Source: an uncultured Selenomonadales bacterium
GTDB lineage: Bacteria > Bacillota > Negativicutes > Selenomonadales > Selenomonadaceae
NCBI GenBank assembly: GCA_946408355.1
Contig: CAMJRX010000015.1
Coordinates: forward strand, 1-53,503
Length of the DNA stretch: 53,503 bases
Reading direction: 5' to 3'
Below are positions 1 to 7,633 of the stretch, in pieces. Position numbers and translations under genes: made by a program. The first letter of the stretch is position 1, and each line of letters opens with the position of its first letter. Under the pieces are notes generated by a model. It was given only the letters and a program-made list of their open reading frames with translations. It searched no databases and had not been told where the DNA came from.

Positions 1-79
1 TCCGAACACGGTAGTTAAGCACTCATACGCCGATGGTACTTGGGTGGCGACGCCCCGGTAGAGTAGGTATTTGCCGCTA
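1..79 (+). rRNA. rrf: 5S ribosomal RNA, 3' part
   Basis: The window opens inside a 5S rRNA. The stretch has the typical GAACACGG helix and loop and the late GGTGGCGACGCCCCGGTAGAGTAGG stretch shared by 5S molecules. The 5' part lies outside the window. A tRNA cluster follows within 6 bases, so these tRNAs are probably the distal part of an rRNA operon transcript. Confidence 0.85.
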
Positions 80-84
80 AATAT

Positions 85-160
85 TCCTCGGTAGCTCAGT
101 CGGTAGAGCACCTGACTGTTAATCAGGGAGTCACTGGTTCGAGTCCAGTCCGGGGAGCCA
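85..160 (+). tRNA. tRNA-Asn(GTT)
   Basis: Complete cloverleaf with seven acceptor pairs (TCCTCGG with CCGGGGA), anticodon loop CTGTTAA, TTCGAGTCC T-loop and encoded CCA. First tRNA after the 5S gene. Confidence 0.95.
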
Positions 161-177
161 TTTTTTTTAAAAGGAGT

Positions 178-253
178 TGGGGCATAGCCAAGTCGGTCAA
201 GGCACGGGACTTTGACTCCCGCATCGTTGGTTCGAATCCAGCTGCCCCAGCCA
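178..253 (+). tRNA. tRNA-Gln(TTG)
   Basis: Acceptor TGGGGCA pairs with TGCCCCA, anticodon loop CTTTGAC, GTTCGAATCC T-arm and encoded CCA. Confidence 0.95.
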
Positions 254-266
254 TATCTGATAATAT

Positions 267-342
267 GACTCGCTAGCTCAACTGGTAGAGCAACTGACTC
301 TTAATCAGTAGGTTCGGGGTTCGATTCCCCGGCGGGTCACCA
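267..342 (+). tRNA. tRNA-Lys(CTT)
   Basis: Acceptor GACTCGC pairs with GCGGGTC (one G-T pair), anticodon loop CTCTTAA, T-loop GTTCGATTCC, encoded CCA. Confidence 0.95.
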
Positions 343-351
343 TTTTTATAA

Positions 352-427
352 GGGCGATTAGCTCAGCCGGAAGAGCATCTGCTTTACACGCAGGGGGTCG
401 GCAGTTCGAGCCTGTCATCGCCCACCA
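352..427 (+). tRNA. tRNA-Val(TAC)
   Basis: Acceptor GGGCGAT pairs with ATCGCCC, anticodon loop TTTACAC, T-loop GTTCGAGCC, encoded CCA. Confidence 0.95.
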
Positions 428-436
428 ATAAAATTT

Positions 437-513
437 GGCCCGGTAGTTTAGTTGGTTAGAATGCCGCCCTGTCACGGCGGAGGTCGTCGGTTCAAGTCCG
501 ATCCGGGTCGCCA
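437..513 (+). tRNA. tRNA-Asp(GTC)
   Basis: Acceptor GGCCCGG pairs with CCGGGTC, anticodon loop CTGTCAC in a GCCGC/GCGGA stem, T-loop GTTCAAGTCC, encoded CCA. About 108 bases of spacer without a visible gene follow before the next tRNA. Confidence 0.95.
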
Positions 514-621
514 TTTGAAAATTAACGTTTGCTTTATAGATTGTGACAACATCAAGGTGCGGTTTAAAAGTTTAAAGGATTAAATACTTAGACGCGTCCA
601 CTGGATGCAACGTCACGTTGC

Positions 622-697
622 GCCTCGGTAGCTCAGTTGGTAGAGCAGGGGACTGAAAATCCCCGTGTCAGTGGTTCGATTCCGCTCTGAGGCACCA
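622..697 (+). tRNA. tRNA-Phe(GAA)
   Basis: Acceptor GCCTCGG with CTGAGGC, anticodon loop CTGAAAA, T-loop GTTCGATTCC, encoded CCA. Confidence 0.95.
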
Positions 698-734
698 TCC
701 GATTTTATGTAGTATTATTTATGAGGTGGATATT

Positions 735-971
735 TTGGCTATTTTGAAACACCTTGAAAAAGGCAATTACGAAGCTACTTCTCGTTTAACAGATACATGG
801 GGAAAATACAATGTTACTTCTTTAAATGGTGAAAGACTTTTTCATATTGAAACTTATGGAAGTGCTGATAGAGAATATGAAGGTAAAGTAAGTCAACAGA
901 TAGAAATAAATGAGCATATGGCAAAAGAACTTTTAGGTTTATTAAATAGATTTCTTGAAAAAGATATTTAG
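735..971 (+). CDS. conserved hypothetical protein inside the tRNA cluster
   Basis: An open frame of 78 codons lies between tRNA-Phe and tRNA-Thr. I chose TTG at 735 because a clear GAGGTGG sits 5 bases upstream; an in-frame GTG at 726 overlaps that ribosome binding site and is less likely. The product is small and soluble, mixed helix/strand, with a basic start and the central run LNGERLFHIETYG, and no membrane segment. I do not recognise the family. Codon use is more AT-rich than the neighbouring genes, which fits an inserted accessory gene. It ends with TAG 10 bases before the next tRNA, so it must share the tRNA transcript and would be released by tRNA end processing. Confidence 0.6.
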   Translation: MAILKHLEKGNYEATSRLTDTWGKYNVTSLNGERLFHIETYGSADREYEGKVSQQIEINEHMAKELLGLLNRFLEKDI

Positions 972-981
972 ATATATATAT

Positions 982-1057
982 GCCGGCTTAGCTCAATTGG
1001 CAGAGCAGCTGATTTGTAATCAGCAGGTTGTAGGTTCAAGTCCTATAGCCGGCTCCA
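982..1057 (+). tRNA. tRNA-Thr(TGT)
   Basis: Acceptor GCCGGCT with AGCCGGC, anticodon loop TTTGTAA, T-loop GTTCAAGTCC, encoded CCA. Confidence 0.95.
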
Positions 1058-1058
1058 T

Positions 1059-1132
<74 letters not shown>

Positions 1133-1135
1133 CTC

Positions 1136-1224
1136 GCCGGGGTGGCGGAACTGGCAGACGCACGGGACTTAAAATCCTGCGAGAGTAAAATCTCGTACCG
1201 GTTCGATTCCGGTCCTCGGCACCA
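1136..1224 (+). tRNA. tRNA-Leu(TAA)
   Basis: Class II tRNA with a long variable arm (GAGAGTAAAATCTC). Acceptor GCCGGGG with CCTCGGC, anticodon loop CTTAAAA, encoded CCA. Confidence 0.95.
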
Positions 1225-1249
1225 AGTTTTTCTTAGGGAGTGAATTTCA

Positions 1250-1525
1250 ATGTCGGTTTATCTCGTAGCGTATCAAATTGACGAAGATAACATGGAAAAT
1301 CAAGATTACGACGACTTCGTTGATGCATTGCAAGAATACGATGGTTATTGTCAGATTTTTGATAATCTGTGGTTTGTATGTTCAGATGGCTCGGCAAATG
1401 ACGTTCACGAAGATTTAGTTCAACACCTGTATGACGGCGACTTTATTCTTATCACGGAAATGGGCGACGACTATCGCGGTTTCTTGCCCGAAAGTGCCGT
1501 TGATTGGTTGAACGAAAATATTTAA
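1250..1525 (+). CDS. small protein resembling the SinR-labelled, Cas2-like family
   Basis: ATG at 1250 follows AGGGAGTGA with good spacing and the frame runs 91 codons, again inside the tRNA cluster. The start MSVYLVAYQID, the central DNLWFVCSDGSANDV and the end FLPESAVDWLNENI match the pattern I remember for roughly 90-residue proteins often labelled SinR family: a first beta strand, a shared FxxLWxV strand, a helix, then a strand ending in a glycine and a terminal helix. Those proteins are thought to adopt a Cas2/VapD-like ferredoxin fold; this is inference by pattern only. It is very acidic. There is no CRISPR array or cas gene in the window, so a role in adaptation is not suggested. It sits between tRNA-Leu(TAA) and tRNA-Leu(CAG). 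Confidence 0.65.
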   Translation: MSVYLVAYQIDEDNMENQDYDDFVDALQEYDGYCQIFDNLWFVCSDGSANDVHEDLVQHLYDGDFILITEMGDDYRGFLPESAVDWLNENI

Positions 1526-1534
1526 CAAATTCAT

Positions 1535-1620
1535 GCGGTAGTGGCGGAATGGCAGACGCGCTAGCTTCAGGCGCTAGTGGGGGCAACCCCGTGGAGGTTC
1601 AAGTCCTCTCTGCCGCACCA
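1535..1620 (+). tRNA. tRNA-Leu(CAG)
   Basis: Class II tRNA. Acceptor GCGGTAG with CTGCCGC, anticodon stem CTAGC/GCTAG with loop TTCAGGC, variable arm GGGGGCAACCCC, encoded CCA. Confidence 0.95.
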
Positions 1621-1632
1621 ATAATTGAATAT

Positions 1633-1718
1633 GCGGTCGTGGTGGAATAGGCAGACACGCTGCTTTGAGGGGGCAGTCCTCACAAGGGGTATGAGTTCAA
1701 GTCTCATCGACCGCACCA
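1633..1718 (+). tRNA. tRNA-Leu(GAG), copy 1
   Basis: Class II tRNA. Acceptor GCGGTCG with CGACCGC, anticodon GAG, variable arm CCTCACAAGGGG, encoded CCA. Nearly identical to the next gene. Confidence 0.93.
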
Positions 1719-1724
1719 TAACAA

Positions 1725-1810
1725 GCGGTTGTGGTGGAATAGGCAGACACGCTGCTTTGAGGGGGCAGTGCTCACAAGGCGTATGAGTTCAAGTCTCATC
1801 AACCGCACCA
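1725..1810 (+). tRNA. tRNA-Leu(GAG), copy 2
   Basis: Tandem duplicate of the preceding tRNA. It differs by one pair in the acceptor stem (C-G to T-A) and one pair in the variable arm (C-G to G-C), so both structures are kept. Last tRNA of the cluster. Confidence 0.93.
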
Positions 1811-1822
1811 ATAAGAAAATTC

Positions 1823-1851
1823 AAGCGCGAGGTTTTGTTCCCCGCGCTTTT
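1823..1851 (+). terminator. rho-independent terminator of the tRNA cluster
   Basis: Stem AAGCGCG paired with CGCGCTT around a short loop and followed by a T run. It lies 12 bases after the last tRNA and just before the end of the convergent truB gene. Confidence 0.8.
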
Positions 1852-1857
1852 GCGTTG

Positions 1858-2715
1858 TTATACAACTATTTTTAATGACCTAAGCTCGCCGAGTTCAATC
1901 TGTCCGACGCCCAAAAATTTTCCGCCCGAAATAATCCTTAAAACTTTTTCGTCGGGCGCGTTAACAGTCGTTGGTAAACCGTTCATAAAAGCGCGAATTC
2001 GCCGTTTGTTAAGTTCAAACGTCGGCAAATGATTCAAGCAATCTTCAATCGGCAGGAGACAATCCGCGCCGAATTTTTTTATCTCGTCAAACGTCAACGA
2101 ATTTTTTAAATCAAAATCGCCAACTCGCAATCGAATCAAATTTTTCAGCGTCGCAGGCAAGTTTAATCGTTCGCCAATGTCAATCGCTAAACTTCTAATA
2201 TAAGTACCCTTGCCGCAATCAATTTCAATCGTCGCCGAATTTTTATCTAAATTTATAAGCTCAAGCCGAAAAATTTTTACAAGCCTGCGCGGCATGTCAA
2301 ATTCAAAATTCTTTCTGGCGAGGTCATAAGCTTTGTGGCCGTGAATTTTTATCGCGGAGAATTTTGGCGGCGTCTGCTCAATCTCTCCAACAAAATTTCT
2401 TAGTGCCTCATTAAGCTCGTCAATAGTTGGCATATTAAAATTTTCTGCGCGGGCAATGATTTTTCCGTCTAAGTCGCCGCTATCAGTTGCCGTTCCAAAT
2501 AAAATTTCAGCGCGATAACTTTTGTCGCAGTCGGCAAGGTATTCAATAAACTTTGTCGCTTGATTAATCGCAATCGGCAAAACACCGCAAGCCGCCGGAT
2601 CAAGCGTTCCTGCATGTCCAACTTTGCGCGTAGAAAAAATCCTCCGAACATGGTTAACTGCGTCGTGGCTAGTCATGCCCGAAGGTTTGTTTAAATTTAT
2701 AAATCCGTCGCTCAT
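1858..2715 (-). CDS. truB: tRNA pseudouridine(55) synthase TruB
   Basis: The 285-residue product opens with the TruB start GFINLNKPSGMTSHDAV and carries VGHAGTLDPAACGVLP, where the Asp of TLDP is the catalytic aspartate (about residue 39). KSYRAEILFGTATDSGDLDG and GTYIRSLAIDIG are further family motifs. Length is normal for bacterial TruB. The enzyme converts U55 of tRNA T-loops to pseudouridine. The ATG overlaps the TGA of the upstream nrnA gene (ATGA-type overlap), so the two are translationally coupled in an rbfA-nrnA-truB operon, a standard Bacillota arrangement. Confidence 0.96.
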   Translation of the reverse strand: MSDGFINLNKPSGMTSHDAVNHVRRIFSTRKVGHAGTLDPAACGVLPIAINQATKFIEYLADCDKSYRAEILFGTATDSGDLDGKIIARAENFNMPTIDELNEALRNFVGEIEQTPPKFSAIKIHGHKAYDLARKNFEFDMPRRLVKIFRLELINLDKNSATIEIDCGKGTYIRSLAIDIGERLNLPATLKNLIRLRVGDFDLKNSLTFDEIKKFGADCLLPIEDCLNHLPTFELNKRRIRAFMNGLPTTVNAPDEKVLRIISGGKFLGVGQIELGELRSLKIVV

Positions 2716-3650
2716 AATGCCTCGCCGATTGCCTCAACTAAAATTTTTTCTGCCTCTGAAAGTGTCGTCTTGAGTGTGCAACCCGCCGCCCGAATATGTC
2801 CGCCGCCGCCAAGCTTATCAGCAATTTGCGCAACGTTGACGCCTTTTGAACGCATACTTACACGACAAACTTTCGGAGCTTTTTCCGTGATAAGAAACGC
2901 CACGTCGACGCTATCAATCACGCGAATTTCGTCGATAAAGCCTTCTGTCGAGTCGAAAGTTTTAGCCGTCTCGTGATTAATAAACATGCCTGCAACTTTG
3001 TCGTCGTAAAACATTTTTAACGAGTTCAAAGCCGCACTAAGCCCGCGCACTTCCGCTAAAGATTTTTTCTCCAACTGTTCGGAAATAAAATGCGGATTTA
3101 CACCATAAGTTATCAACTTCGACGCGGCGGCTAAAGTTTCTGCGCGAGTGTTGGAAAATTGGAAAAAACCGGTATCCGTTGCTAAGCCCGTATAAAGACA
3201 AGTGGCGATTTCCGGCGTGATTTGCGAGTCGAGTTCACTGGCAAGCTTGAAAATAATTTCGCAAGTCGCCGCCGCCTTTTTCTCAACGTAAAGTTCAACG
3301 CCCTCGCCGCTATTAGTTACATGGTGGTCAATATTTAAAATCGGCGCGTCAGTCAGCTTGCTAACGTTGCCGATCCTATCAAGCGATGTGTCGAGGATAA
3401 TCATTAAATCCGCGTCGAATTTTTCTCCGTCTTTTGGTCGGCGAATCTCTTCAAAATGTGGCAGGGCATGCAAATTTTTTCTTACAGTATCGTCAATAAA
3501 AATCTGCGCGGACTTGCCCAAAGCACGCAACATTTGCATTAAAGCCAACGTCGAGCCGATTGCGTCGCCGTCGGGTTGAATGTGCGCAGTTATTAAAATT
3601 TTATTCGCGGCTTTGATTTTCTGCGCCGCTTCCTTTAGCGTTATCAACAT
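2712..3650 (-). CDS. nrnA: DHH phosphoesterase NrnA (nanoRNase / pAp phosphatase)
   Basis: I chose ATG at 3650, preceded by GGAGATA, giving 312 residues; a longer frame to 3725 only adds sequence overlapping rbfA. Motif I is AHIQPDGDAIGSTLAL, the DHH motif is IDHHVTN, and the DHHA1 domain ends with GGGGHIRAAG. These metal-binding motifs are those of NrnA, which degrades 2-5 nt RNAs and dephosphorylates 3'-phosphoadenosine 5'-phosphate. It overlaps the 3' end of rbfA by about 50 bases and truB by 4, so it is the middle gene of the operon. The paralogue gdpP, sharing the DHH fold, lies at 31724-33799. Confidence 0.92.
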   Translation of the reverse strand: MLITLKEAAQKIKAANKILITAHIQPDGDAIGSTLALMQMLRALGKSAQIFIDDTVRKNLHALPHFEEIRRPKDGEKFDADLMIILDTSLDRIGNVSKLTDAPILNIDHHVTNSGEGVELYVEKKAAATCEIIFKLASELDSQITPEIATCLYTGLATDTGFFQFSNTRAETLAAASKLITYGVNPHFISEQLEKKSLAEVRGLSAALNSLKMFYDDKVAGMFINHETAKTFDSTEGFIDEIRVIDSVDVAFLITEKAPKVCRVSMRSKGVNVAQIADKLGGGGHIRAAGCTLKTTLSEAEKILVEAIGEAL

Positions 3651-4002
3651 TTTTCGTATCTCCTTCCACTTGCAACAAAAGCTTTTGAATATGGTCGCCA
3701 TAATCAAGCGACGTGTCGAGCGCAAAAGAAATTTCCGGCGTGAACCTTAAGCGAATCCTCTGCCCAATTTCCCTACGGACAAATCCCAACGCGCTATTCA
3801 AGCCTTCCAAAGAACTTTTAACTTGTTCCTCGCCGCCCATTACGCTGACATAAATTTTCGCCTCGCGCAAGTCGCCCGTCATCTCAACATCAGTCACTGT
3901 CACAAAGCCGATTCGCGGGTCTTTGAGTTCCTTTAAAAGCATTTTGCTCATTTCCTGCTTGATTAGTTCTTGCAACTTTTCTAACCTAAGTTTATTGCCC
4001 AT
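3601..4002 (-). CDS. rbfA: 30S ribosome-binding factor RbfA
   Basis: ATG at 4002 has AGGAGAG about 9 bases upstream, giving 133 residues. The product carries the RbfA KH-like core: LQELIKQEMSKMLLKELKDPRIG, VTVTDVEMTGDLREAKIYVSV, and LRFTPEISFALDTSLDYGDHI. RbfA binds the 16S 5' helix during late 30S maturation. The C-terminal tail overlaps the start of nrnA by about 50 bases in another frame. First recognisable gene of the rbfA-nrnA-truB unit; the helix-turn-helix gene 23 bases upstream may belong to the same transcript. Confidence 0.93.
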   Translation of the reverse strand: MGNKLRLEKLQELIKQEMSKMLLKELKDPRIGFVTVTDVEMTGDLREAKIYVSVMGGEEQVKSSLEGLNSALGFVRREIGQRIRLRFTPEISFALDTSLDYGDHIQKLLLQVEGDTKNVDNAKGSGAENQSRE

Positions 4003-4025
4003 GTCTATATCTCTCCTAAATTTTA

Positions 4026-4460
4026 TTATCCCAAAAAAATTGTTTCGCCGAGACTGTATAAGAGTTCGTTTGTTTGCATGACGGATAATTTTTGTTCGAT
4101 TGCCGAAATTACTACGGCGTCCCATGCGTTGCGCGGATATAAGACGCCCTGTTGCGCATATCTCAATAAATATTGCACCTCGTCTAAATTTAAACCCATC
4201 GCCACTGCCAATGCCAAAAGTTTTGGGCGCGATGGGTTTTTTCTTTCGCCGGAAAAAATATGATATGCGTATTCGCGATTCAAGCCCGAACGTTCTATGA
4301 CTTCCGCCCGCTCCAAATTTTTTTCTGCCATTAATTTTTTTAAGTATTCGTTAAGCGGCAAAGCAAATTCTTCTCGATTTTGATTGCGCCAATTCGCAAG
4401 ATTTTTTTCCTCCTTAAGCTCCGTAAAAAGTTCGCCCGTGCTTTTCCCGAATTTAAACAA
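4026..4460 (-). CDS. helix-turn-helix (XRE-like) protein
   Basis: TTG at 4460 is supported by GAGGTGAGG a few bases upstream. The 144-residue product has a helix-turn-helix core around residues 36-85 (LNEYLKKLMAEKNLERAEVI, then RSGLNREYAYHIFSGERKNPSR, then LLALAVAMGLNLDEV) and a helical C-terminus. The SGERKNPSRPKLL run is typical of Cro/C1-type DNA-binding proteins in Bacillota. The regulated genes are unknown. It sits 23 bases upstream of rbfA on the same strand. Confidence 0.8.
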   Translation of the reverse strand: MFKFGKSTGELFTELKEEKNLANWRNQNREEFALPLNEYLKKLMAEKNLERAEVIERSGLNREYAYHIFSGERKNPSRPKLLALAVAMGLNLDEVQYLLRYAQQGVLYPRNAWDAVVISAIEQKLSVMQTNELLYSLGETIFLG

Positions 4461-4847
4461 TATACCTCACCTCGCCCAAAATTTATTTCGCTACTTCTTT
4501 TAAAGAAAATTATTTTTTTATGGCTTTGAACTTTATTCCATTTTGTTTAACGGCTTATAGTGCTGAATTCAGCAAATCGATTATTTATTAAATTCATTTT
4601 AGCATGAATGTTTATTAATAACAAGCAAAAGAATACTACGCCATGCTCAGTGAACTTATAAATAATGAAATATTTTTTTCAACGCTAAAAGAAATTTCTA
4701 CAAGATACTATAAGCTCAATATTTGCTTCTGGAATTTTATCTTTCGCTGTTTATAATTTACCAACACATACTAGCTAACAACAGTTGCGTTGACGTGCGA
4801 TAACAGCTAAAATAGCGTGGAAAATTTTTTGAGCGGAGGGAAATTTA
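4461..4847. other. gene-free AT-rich intergenic region
   Basis: About 390 bases between the divergent helix-turn-helix gene and glmM. I see no gene. It holds a perfect 14-base palindrome TGCTGAATTCAGCA at 4561-4574, a possible regulator-binding site, and AT-rich DNA expected to contain the divergent promoters. A TTGACG at 4790 has no well-spaced -10 box, so I do not call a promoter. Confidence 0.5.
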
Positions 4848-6197
4848 ATGGCAAGATTATTTGGTACGGACGGCGTGCGCGGCGAGGCGAATACACAATT
4901 ACCACCGGAGTTGGCATATAAAATGGGTCGAGCGGCGACGATTTATTTCGGCGAACATTCCGAAGGCGCACCGCAAATTTTAATCGGACGAGATACGCGA
5001 ATTTCTGGAGAAATGTTAGAGGCGTCATTAGTCGCGGGAATATGTTCGGCGGGCGGCCGAGCAATTTTGGCGGGCGTAGTGCCAACACCGGCTGTAGCTT
5101 ATTTGGCAAGAAAACTTCACGCGGCGGCAGGAATTGTAATCAGCGCGTCGCACAATCCCTTTCACGACAACGGGATAAAATTTTTTGGCGGCAATGGCTA
5201 TAAACTTCCGGATAAAGTTGAGGACGAGATTGAAAAAATTGTTCGCGAATTGGAAAGCGGCAAAGATTTTTCGCGTCCGACGGGAGAGGAAGTCGGGCGG
5301 CTTGAATATCGCCAAAATCTTTTAGAGGATTATATAAGTTTCGTAATGAACACGACCTCTGAACGTTTCGACGGCATGAAGATTGCTTTAGATTGTGCAA
5401 ACGGCGCGGCTTATAAGGCAATGCCAACTGTTTTGGAACGGCTCGGCGCGGAATTAATTTTGCTTGGCGATAAACCTAACGGCGTTAACATTAACGACTA
5501 CTGCGGCTCCACGCACATGGAAAATTTGCGGCTGGCAGTTCTTCGTAATCACGCGGATATTGGAATTGCGCACGACGGCGACGCGGACAGGTGTCTTTGC
5601 ATTGATGAACGCGGAGATGTTATCGACGGAGATCACATTATGATTATCTGCGCTAAACTTATGCTTACAGTCGACGCACTTCCAAAAAAAACTGTCGTGT
5701 CAACTGTCATGTCAAATATCGGTTTTCGGCAAGCATTGACGGAGCTGGGCTTGAGTTACGAGATTACGGCGGTCGGTGACAGATACGTTTTAGAAAATAT
5801 GTTGGCGAATAATCACAGGCTCGGTGGCGAACAATCTGGACACATAATTTTTTCGGATTACTCGACAACTGGCGACGGCTTGATAACGGCATTGCAAGTC
5901 TTAACTGCTATGAAAAAATTTAAAGCTACGGCGAGTGAACTCAACGCGCTGATGACGACTTATCCGCAAGTTTTATTGAATGTCAAAGTTCGCAACAAAG
6001 AGGCTTGCCAAAATTCAGAGACGGTTAAACTGGCCATTGCTGAGGGCGAAACGGAGCTTGGAACGACTGGTAGGATTTTAGTTAGACCTTCAGGCACAGA
6101 ACCTTTGATTCGAGTTATGGCAGAAGGTCCCGATAAAAATCAGCTCAACAGGATTTGCAACAAGATTGCCGCGGAGGTCGAAAAAATTAGTGGTTGA
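4848..6197 (+). CDS. glmM: phosphoglucosamine mutase GlmM
   Basis: ATG at 4848 follows GGAGGG. The 449-residue protein starts ARLFGTDGVRGEAN, carries the phosphoserine loop SASHNP with Ser101 as the phosphorylated residue, the metal site DGDAD (Asp243, 245, 247), the sugar-binding GGEQSGH loop and the terminal phosphate site RPSGTEPLIRVMAEG. It interconverts glucosamine 6-phosphate and glucosamine 1-phosphate on the way to UDP-GlcNAc. The usual partner ybbR or cdaA is not adjacent; the downstream chelatase gene overlaps its end by 8 bases. Confidence 0.96.
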   Translation: MARLFGTDGVRGEANTQLPPELAYKMGRAATIYFGEHSEGAPQILIGRDTRISGEMLEASLVAGICSAGGRAILAGVVPTPAVAYLARKLHAAAGIVISASHNPFHDNGIKFFGGNGYKLPDKVEDEIEKIVRELESGKDFSRPTGEEVGRLEYRQNLLEDYISFVMNTTSERFDGMKIALDCANGAAYKAMPTVLERLGAELILLGDKPNGVNINDYCGSTHMENLRLAVLRNHADIGIAHDGDADRCLCIDERGDVIDGDHIMIICAKLMLTVDALPKKTVVSTVMSNIGFRQALTELGLSYEITAVGDRYVLENMLANNHRLGGEQSGHIIFSDYSTTGDGLITALQVLTAMKKFKATASELNALMTTYPQVLLNVKVRNKEACQNSETVKLAIAEGETELGTTGRILVRPSGTEPLIRVMAEGPDKNQLNRICNKIAAEVEKISG

Positions 6198-6939
6198 CGC
6201 AATTATTTTAGCAAGTTTCGGTTCGGCAGATGATTCGATTCGCGAAAAAATTTTTGATAAATTGGCGGCGGAGATTAAAGAAAATTTTCCCGCGTATGAA
6301 GTGCGGCAAGCGTTCACGTCGAACTTTATGATAAAAAAATTATCGCGGCGAGGAATTTTTATCCCTAAACCCGCCGAAGAAATTTATAAACTTCGCGTCA
6401 AAGGCTCTAAGAGAATAATCTTATTGCCAACACATTTAACGCCCGGCGAAGAGTTTGACAATAAAATAAAAATCTGCGCGGCAGAGGACGTTGAAATAAT
6501 TCCGCCGATAATGAGTGAACCGATTGACAAAAAAATTTTGGCGACGATACTTGACTGTTTTAAAAACGACACTGACGAGGATTTAATTTTAATTGGGCAC
6601 GGCTCGCCACATAGACACAATCCCGTTTATGAAAATTTACAGCGATTAGCGGGCGATAAAGTCCACGTCGGAGTTATCGAGGAGAATGACACGCCGAATT
6701 TCGTCGACGTTGTTAAACGATTAAAAATTTCCCGCGCAGATAAAATTTTGTTAGCACCACTGTTATTTAATGGCGGCGTTCACGTGACGGAAGATATTGC
6801 TGGCGAAAAAAATTCATGGCAATCAAAACTTTCTGCTCTCGGCTATAAAGTTCGTGTGATTCGCGAAGGATTAGGCTCGTATAAAAATTTTCGCGAACTT
6901 TACGTAAAAAAATTGGAGGAAAGATTAAATGCAAGATAA
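6190..6939 (+). CDS. cbiK: CbiK-type sirohydrochlorin cobaltochelatase
   Basis: GTG at 6190 overlaps the glmM stop and has GGAGGT 11 bases upstream; a longer frame from 6166 lies inside glmM. The 249-residue protein has the class II chelatase pattern: IILASFGSAD at the start, LLPTHLTPGEEFDNKI, LIGHGSPHRHNPVYENL with a candidate metal/catalytic histidine, and LLFNGGVHVTEDIAGE with a second histidine. CbiK inserts cobalt into sirohydrochlorin for anaerobic B12 synthesis; some relatives insert iron for siroheme or nickel. There is no signal peptide, so it acts in the cytoplasm. No other tetrapyrrole gene is nearby, but a siroheme-type reductase lies at 29883. Confidence 0.85.
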   Translation: MVDAIILASFGSADDSIREKIFDKLAAEIKENFPAYEVRQAFTSNFMIKKLSRRGIFIPKPAEEIYKLRVKGSKRIILLPTHLTPGEEFDNKIKICAAEDVEIIPPIMSEPIDKKILATILDCFKNDTDEDLILIGHGSPHRHNPVYENLQRLAGDKVHVGVIEENDTPNFVDVVKRLKISRADKILLAPLLFNGGVHVTEDIAGEKNSWQSKLSALGYKVRVIREGLGSYKNFRELYVKKLEERLNAR

Positions 6940-7294
6940 TGAAGGCAATGTCCGCGAAATGACGCGCACGGAGAAAAAATTTTTCAACGGCGTGACGATT
7001 GACGCGGACTCAACGCAAGGAAGTCGTTCTTCTGAAGAAAATTTTAGCGAATACAACTTCAACACGCGAAAAACTTACAAAACTTATGTGAGCTACAGCA
7101 ATTCAAATATTTTTACGCGGATTTTGGGTTCGTTTGTTCGCGCTGTGCTAAACGGCAATCGCCTTGCACAAATTGGAGCACTTTTAATCGGATTGGCTTT
7201 TGCCGCGCTGATGTTTTTTATTGCTCTGCCGGTTTTGTTTGTCGTGCTTGCGATTGGGCTTGCTCTTTTGGCATTAGCTAAAATTTCAAGGTGA
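6929..7294 (+). CDS. small membrane protein, unknown function
   Basis: ATG at 6929 follows GAGGAAAGA and overlaps the chelatase stop by 11 bases, indicating coupled translation. The 121-residue product has a polar, Ser/Asn/Tyr-rich first half and two close hydrophobic segments near residues 80-118 (IGALLIGLAFAALMFFIALP and VLFVVLAIGLALLALA), so it is probably an inner-membrane hairpin with a cytoplasmic N-terminus. I do not recognise a family. Confidence 0.75.
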   Translation: MQDNEGNVREMTRTEKKFFNGVTIDADSTQGSRSSEENFSEYNFNTRKTYKTYVSYSNSNIFTRILGSFVRAVLNGNRLAQIGALLIGLAFAALMFFIALPVLFVVLAIGLALLALAKISR

Positions 7295-7300
7295 TTTGGC

Positions 7301-7633
7301 GTGGAAAAATTTTTAATCAACGGTGCAACGCTTAAGATTGAACTTGCCGATAATTTTTTAAAACGTCTGCGCGGGCTTATGTTCCGTAGGCGACTTGAGG
7401 CGGGAAATGGTTTATTGCTTGCGCCGTGTAATAGTGTGCATATGCTTTTTATGCGCTTTGCAATCGACGTAATTTATCTGAACGAAAACTTTTGCATAAA
7501 AAAAATTGTGCGCGACTTAACTCCATGGCTGGGAATAAGTTTTTGCTTTGGAGCATGGGGAGCACTTGAATTGCCAAGCGGCGAAGCTGAACGTTTAAAG
7601 CTCGTCATCGGTCAAAAATTTCAGCGTAAATAA
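7301..7633 (+). CDS. DUF192 family protein
   Basis: GTG at 7301 follows AAGGTGAT. The 110 residues match the DUF192 layout: LRGLMFRRRLEAGNGLLLAPC, then SVHMLFMRFAIDVIYLN (family consensus hTxxMxFpIDvvfld), then VVxxLxPW as IVRDLTPWLG and ALELPSGEAERLKLVIGQ. Unlike many members it has no signal peptide. The function is unknown. It is the last gene before the decayed island. Confidence 0.88.
   Translation: MEKFLINGATLKIELADNFLKRLRGLMFRRRLEAGNGLLLAPCNSVHMLFMRFAIDVIYLNENFCIKKIVRDLTPWLGISFCFGAWGALELPSGEAERLKLVIGQKFQRK

Noticed and set aside
1250..1525. CRISPR adaptation gene
   Set aside because: No repeat-spacer array, no cas1 and no leader were found anywhere in the window; the Cas2-like look alone does not make it a CRISPR gene.
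1835..2032. Plus-strand frame over the end of truB
   Set aside because: Antisense shadow of truB with no start signal; many similar frames on the opposite strand of GC-biased genes were dropped for the same reason.
4790..4815. TTGACG with TAAAAT as the glmM promoter
   Set aside because: The spacer would be only 12 bases, too short for a normal sigma-A promoter.
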